Assembly (NCBI GenBank): GCA_009693435.1
Contig: SHXF01000007.1
Coordinates: forward strand, 1 to 64,000
DNA length: 64,000 nt
Source of the DNA: Betaproteobacteria bacterium
Lineage (GTDB): Bacteria; Pseudomonadota; Gammaproteobacteria; Burkholderiales; SG8-39
Reading direction: 5' to 3'
This document shows positions 62,653 to 64,000 of the stretch, piece by piece (the first letter of the stretch is position 1; every line of letters starts with the position of its first letter). The position numbers and the translations under genes are program-made. The notes beneath the pieces are model-generated. The model saw only the letters and a list, made by a program, of their open reading frames with translations. It was not told the DNA's origin and ran no database searches.

Positions 62653-63953
62653 TGCGTCCCCGTTCCGGCTGTCATCAGTTCGCGCCAGCGCGCCCACATG
62701 CCGCGGTGCGCGGTCTCGTCGGTGAACTGCCCGACCCGCTGATCGTTCACCTGCAATTCATTGTCCAGGCCTCGCTCGTAGATGAGCCATTCCATAGACG
62801 AGGCCTGCAGCCCGTCCCATTGCCGAGCGAACATTTCCATGTCATCCGGTGCGCCCAGGCTTGCCGGTCCGTAGAAATCCTCGTGCGCGCGGATACGCGC
62901 GGTATTGACCGGGTCCGGTGCGCCTTTCAGCAGTGTCGGATAGGCATGCACTTCCGTGCGCCCAGGGGCAATCGGAAAGACCACGCGAATCTGGACGTTG
63001 ATCAGGATCAGATTAGGGTACACCAGCAGGTTGAAGCCGTCGCCGCCGCGAAATCTGAGCAATTCGCTGCCCTTTTGCTCGCCAAGACGCTTCTTCACCC
63101 GGGCACGGAATTCTTTTTCGTCTGCGGGCGGAACACCGCGCCCCAACATCTGACTGCGGTCCACCTGGCGCAGGTCGAGCAGGGAATGGCCTTTTCCGAG
63201 GTAACGGCATTCAGTGGGGGAAGTGGCATCGTAGCCGAAGCGCTGCATCACCGGCGCCGTCGGATCGCCGATGCGTTCCTGAACGATCTTGAAGAAACTC
63301 GCATGGGTGACCGCAGGGTGGTAGCCATCCAGGGCGTTCTCTATCTGTTGTTTCCAGTTGCCCGGATACTGGTATTTGTTCGGCGCGCGGGCAAACTCTA
63401 TTTGCCCCTCGGGCGCGAGATCGACAAAGTAGTCGAGGTACTGGCGAGTGGCGCCTAGATAGTCCTCCAGAGGTTCGATGTCTTGATTGAAACTGGCGAA
63501 TATGAAACCCCGGTAGCTTGCCACCTTGGGGAGTTGCACCAGGCCGAGCTCGCTTTCGTTGAAATTGCGCGACTGATTCCCGCGCCAGGGCACCCCGACC
63601 AGCTTGCCTTCCAGGTCGTACGCCCAGCCATGATAGGGGCAGATGAAATGGCGCGCCTGGCCGCGCTCCGACTGGCATACCGTGGTCGCTCGGTGCCTGC
63701 AGGCATTGAGCATCACCCGCAGTTCGCCTCTGGCGGTGCGGCTCACGATGACCGGCTGGGTGCCGATACGCGCCGTCTTGTAGCAACCGGCGCCAGGGAT
63801 CTCGCTTTCATGAGCAACGTAGATCCACAGCCTGCCGTAAATACGGTCCATCTCCAATTCAAATATTCGAGGGTCGGTGAACACCGACCGGTGTACGCGA
63901 TCGGAAAGCACGAGGCTGCGAAGATCGGTCAGATCGGCGCGGATTGAGGCCAT
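62649..63953 (-). CDS. Rieske aromatic-ring oxygenase, alpha subunit
   Basis: A 434-residue large subunit, complete in the window. Rieske ligands CRH (about 85-87) and CPYHGW (about 105-110), iron site IENALDGYHPAVTH (about 208-221). It is coupled to the beta gene (GTGA). ATG at 63953 has CAGGG 7 bases upstream. It heads the operon alpha-beta-VOC-amidase-RidA. The 47 bases before it up to the window edge show nothing identifiable. Confidence 0.93.
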   Translation of the reverse strand: MASIRADLTDLRSLVLSDRVHRSVFTDPRIFELEMDRIYGRLWIYVAHESEIPGAGCYKTARIGTQPVIVSRTARGELRVMLNACRHRATTVCQSERGQARHFICPYHGWAYDLEGKLVGVPWRGNQSRNFNESELGLVQLPKVASYRGFIFASFNQDIEPLEDYLGATRQYLDYFVDLAPEGQIEFARAPNKYQYPGNWKQQIENALDGYHPAVTHASFFKIVQERIGDPTAPVMQRFGYDATSPTECRYLGKGHSLLDLRQVDRSQMLGRGVPPADEKEFRARVKKRLGEQKGSELLRFRGGDGFNLLVYPNLILINVQIRVVFPIAPGRTEVHAYPTLLKGAPDPVNTARIRAHEDFYGPASLGAPDDMEMFARQWDGLQASSMEWLIYERGLDNELQVNDQRVGQFTDETAHRGMWARWRELMTAGTGTQ

Positions 63954-64000
63954 GAATAACCCTGTTCCCTCGATTCGCGCAGCACCGCTTCGGCGCTTCG

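Overview
The window is GC-rich, densely coded DNA from a bacterium that looks like a betaproteobacterium, probably in the order Burkholderiales. The main reason is the large number of Bug-type periplasmic solute-binding protein genes (nine intact, three broken, plus a possible thirteenth remnant), an expansion typical of that group. Rieske oxygenase clusters, class I fumarase and GC-rich dispersed palindromes agree with this. The genus cannot be read from the sequence.

Layout. (1) 1-2.7 kb is the integrase end of a genomic island: two unknown genes, a RadC-like protein and a P4-type tyrosine recombinase, ending at the 3' end of a tRNA-Ser(GGA) gene. (2) 2.9-13.7 kb is mixed metabolism: acetyl-CoA synthetase, an aromatic-ring FAD monooxygenase, a YqhA-like membrane protein, class I fumarase, two Bug proteins, a polysaccharide-deacetylase-fold hydrolase and a RHH/ParE-like toxin-antitoxin pair. 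(3) 13.7-18.5 kb is a three-gene phospho-signalling operon: an FHA protein with an IS5-transposase-like N-terminus, a membrane histidine kinase, and a Ser/Thr kinase fused to two receiver domains. (4) 18.7-20.6 kb holds an AAA/DUF4143 ATPase and an IS1634-like transposase remnant. (5) 20.8-32.5 kb (+ strand) is a catabolic locus: ABC binding protein, Rieske alpha/beta oxygenase, alpha/beta hydrolase, VOC extradiol dioxygenase, second Rieske oxygenase, Bug protein, LivHMGF transporter and an IclR regulator. (6) 32.5-34.6 kb is a belt of gene remnants (Bug, LysR, IS66 TnpA, HEPN) around a TumE-type toxin-antitoxin pair. (7) 34.6-39.3 kb (- strand) is a second catabolic operon: PhyH dioxygenase, Rieske alpha/beta, LigB/MhpB-type extradiol dioxygenase, Bug protein. 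(8) 39.8-51.2 kb carries a radical SAM protein with an unusual cysteine motif, a hydroxycinnamoyl-CoA hydratase-lyase-like crotonase, tandem Bug paralogues, an MFS/Bug/FAH/Bug operon, a PIN/RHH toxin-antitoxin pair and two more Bug genes. (9) 51.2-57.1 kb (- strand): MmgE/PrpD, a Rieske oxygenase, two small unknown proteins, a molybdenum hydroxylase large subunit. (10) 57.2-64 kb: a wrecked Bug gene, then an operon of Rieske alpha/beta, VOC dioxygenase, amidase, RidA protein and ABC binding protein.

Working together: the repeated plan is ring hydroxylation (Rieske or FAD monooxygenase), ring cleavage (VOC or LigB extradiol enzymes), hydrolysis (alpha/beta hydrolase, FAH, amidase), with a binding protein for uptake or sensing beside each set. 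No reductase or ferredoxin for the Rieske enzymes and no TctA/TctB membrane partners for the Bug proteins are in the window, so both must come from elsewhere. Substrates cannot be assigned from sequence alone. The strongest candidates for something undescribed are the FHA/transposase-like fusion with its kinase operon, the CX8CX2C radical SAM protein, and the amidase/RidA/extradiol operon at the right edge.
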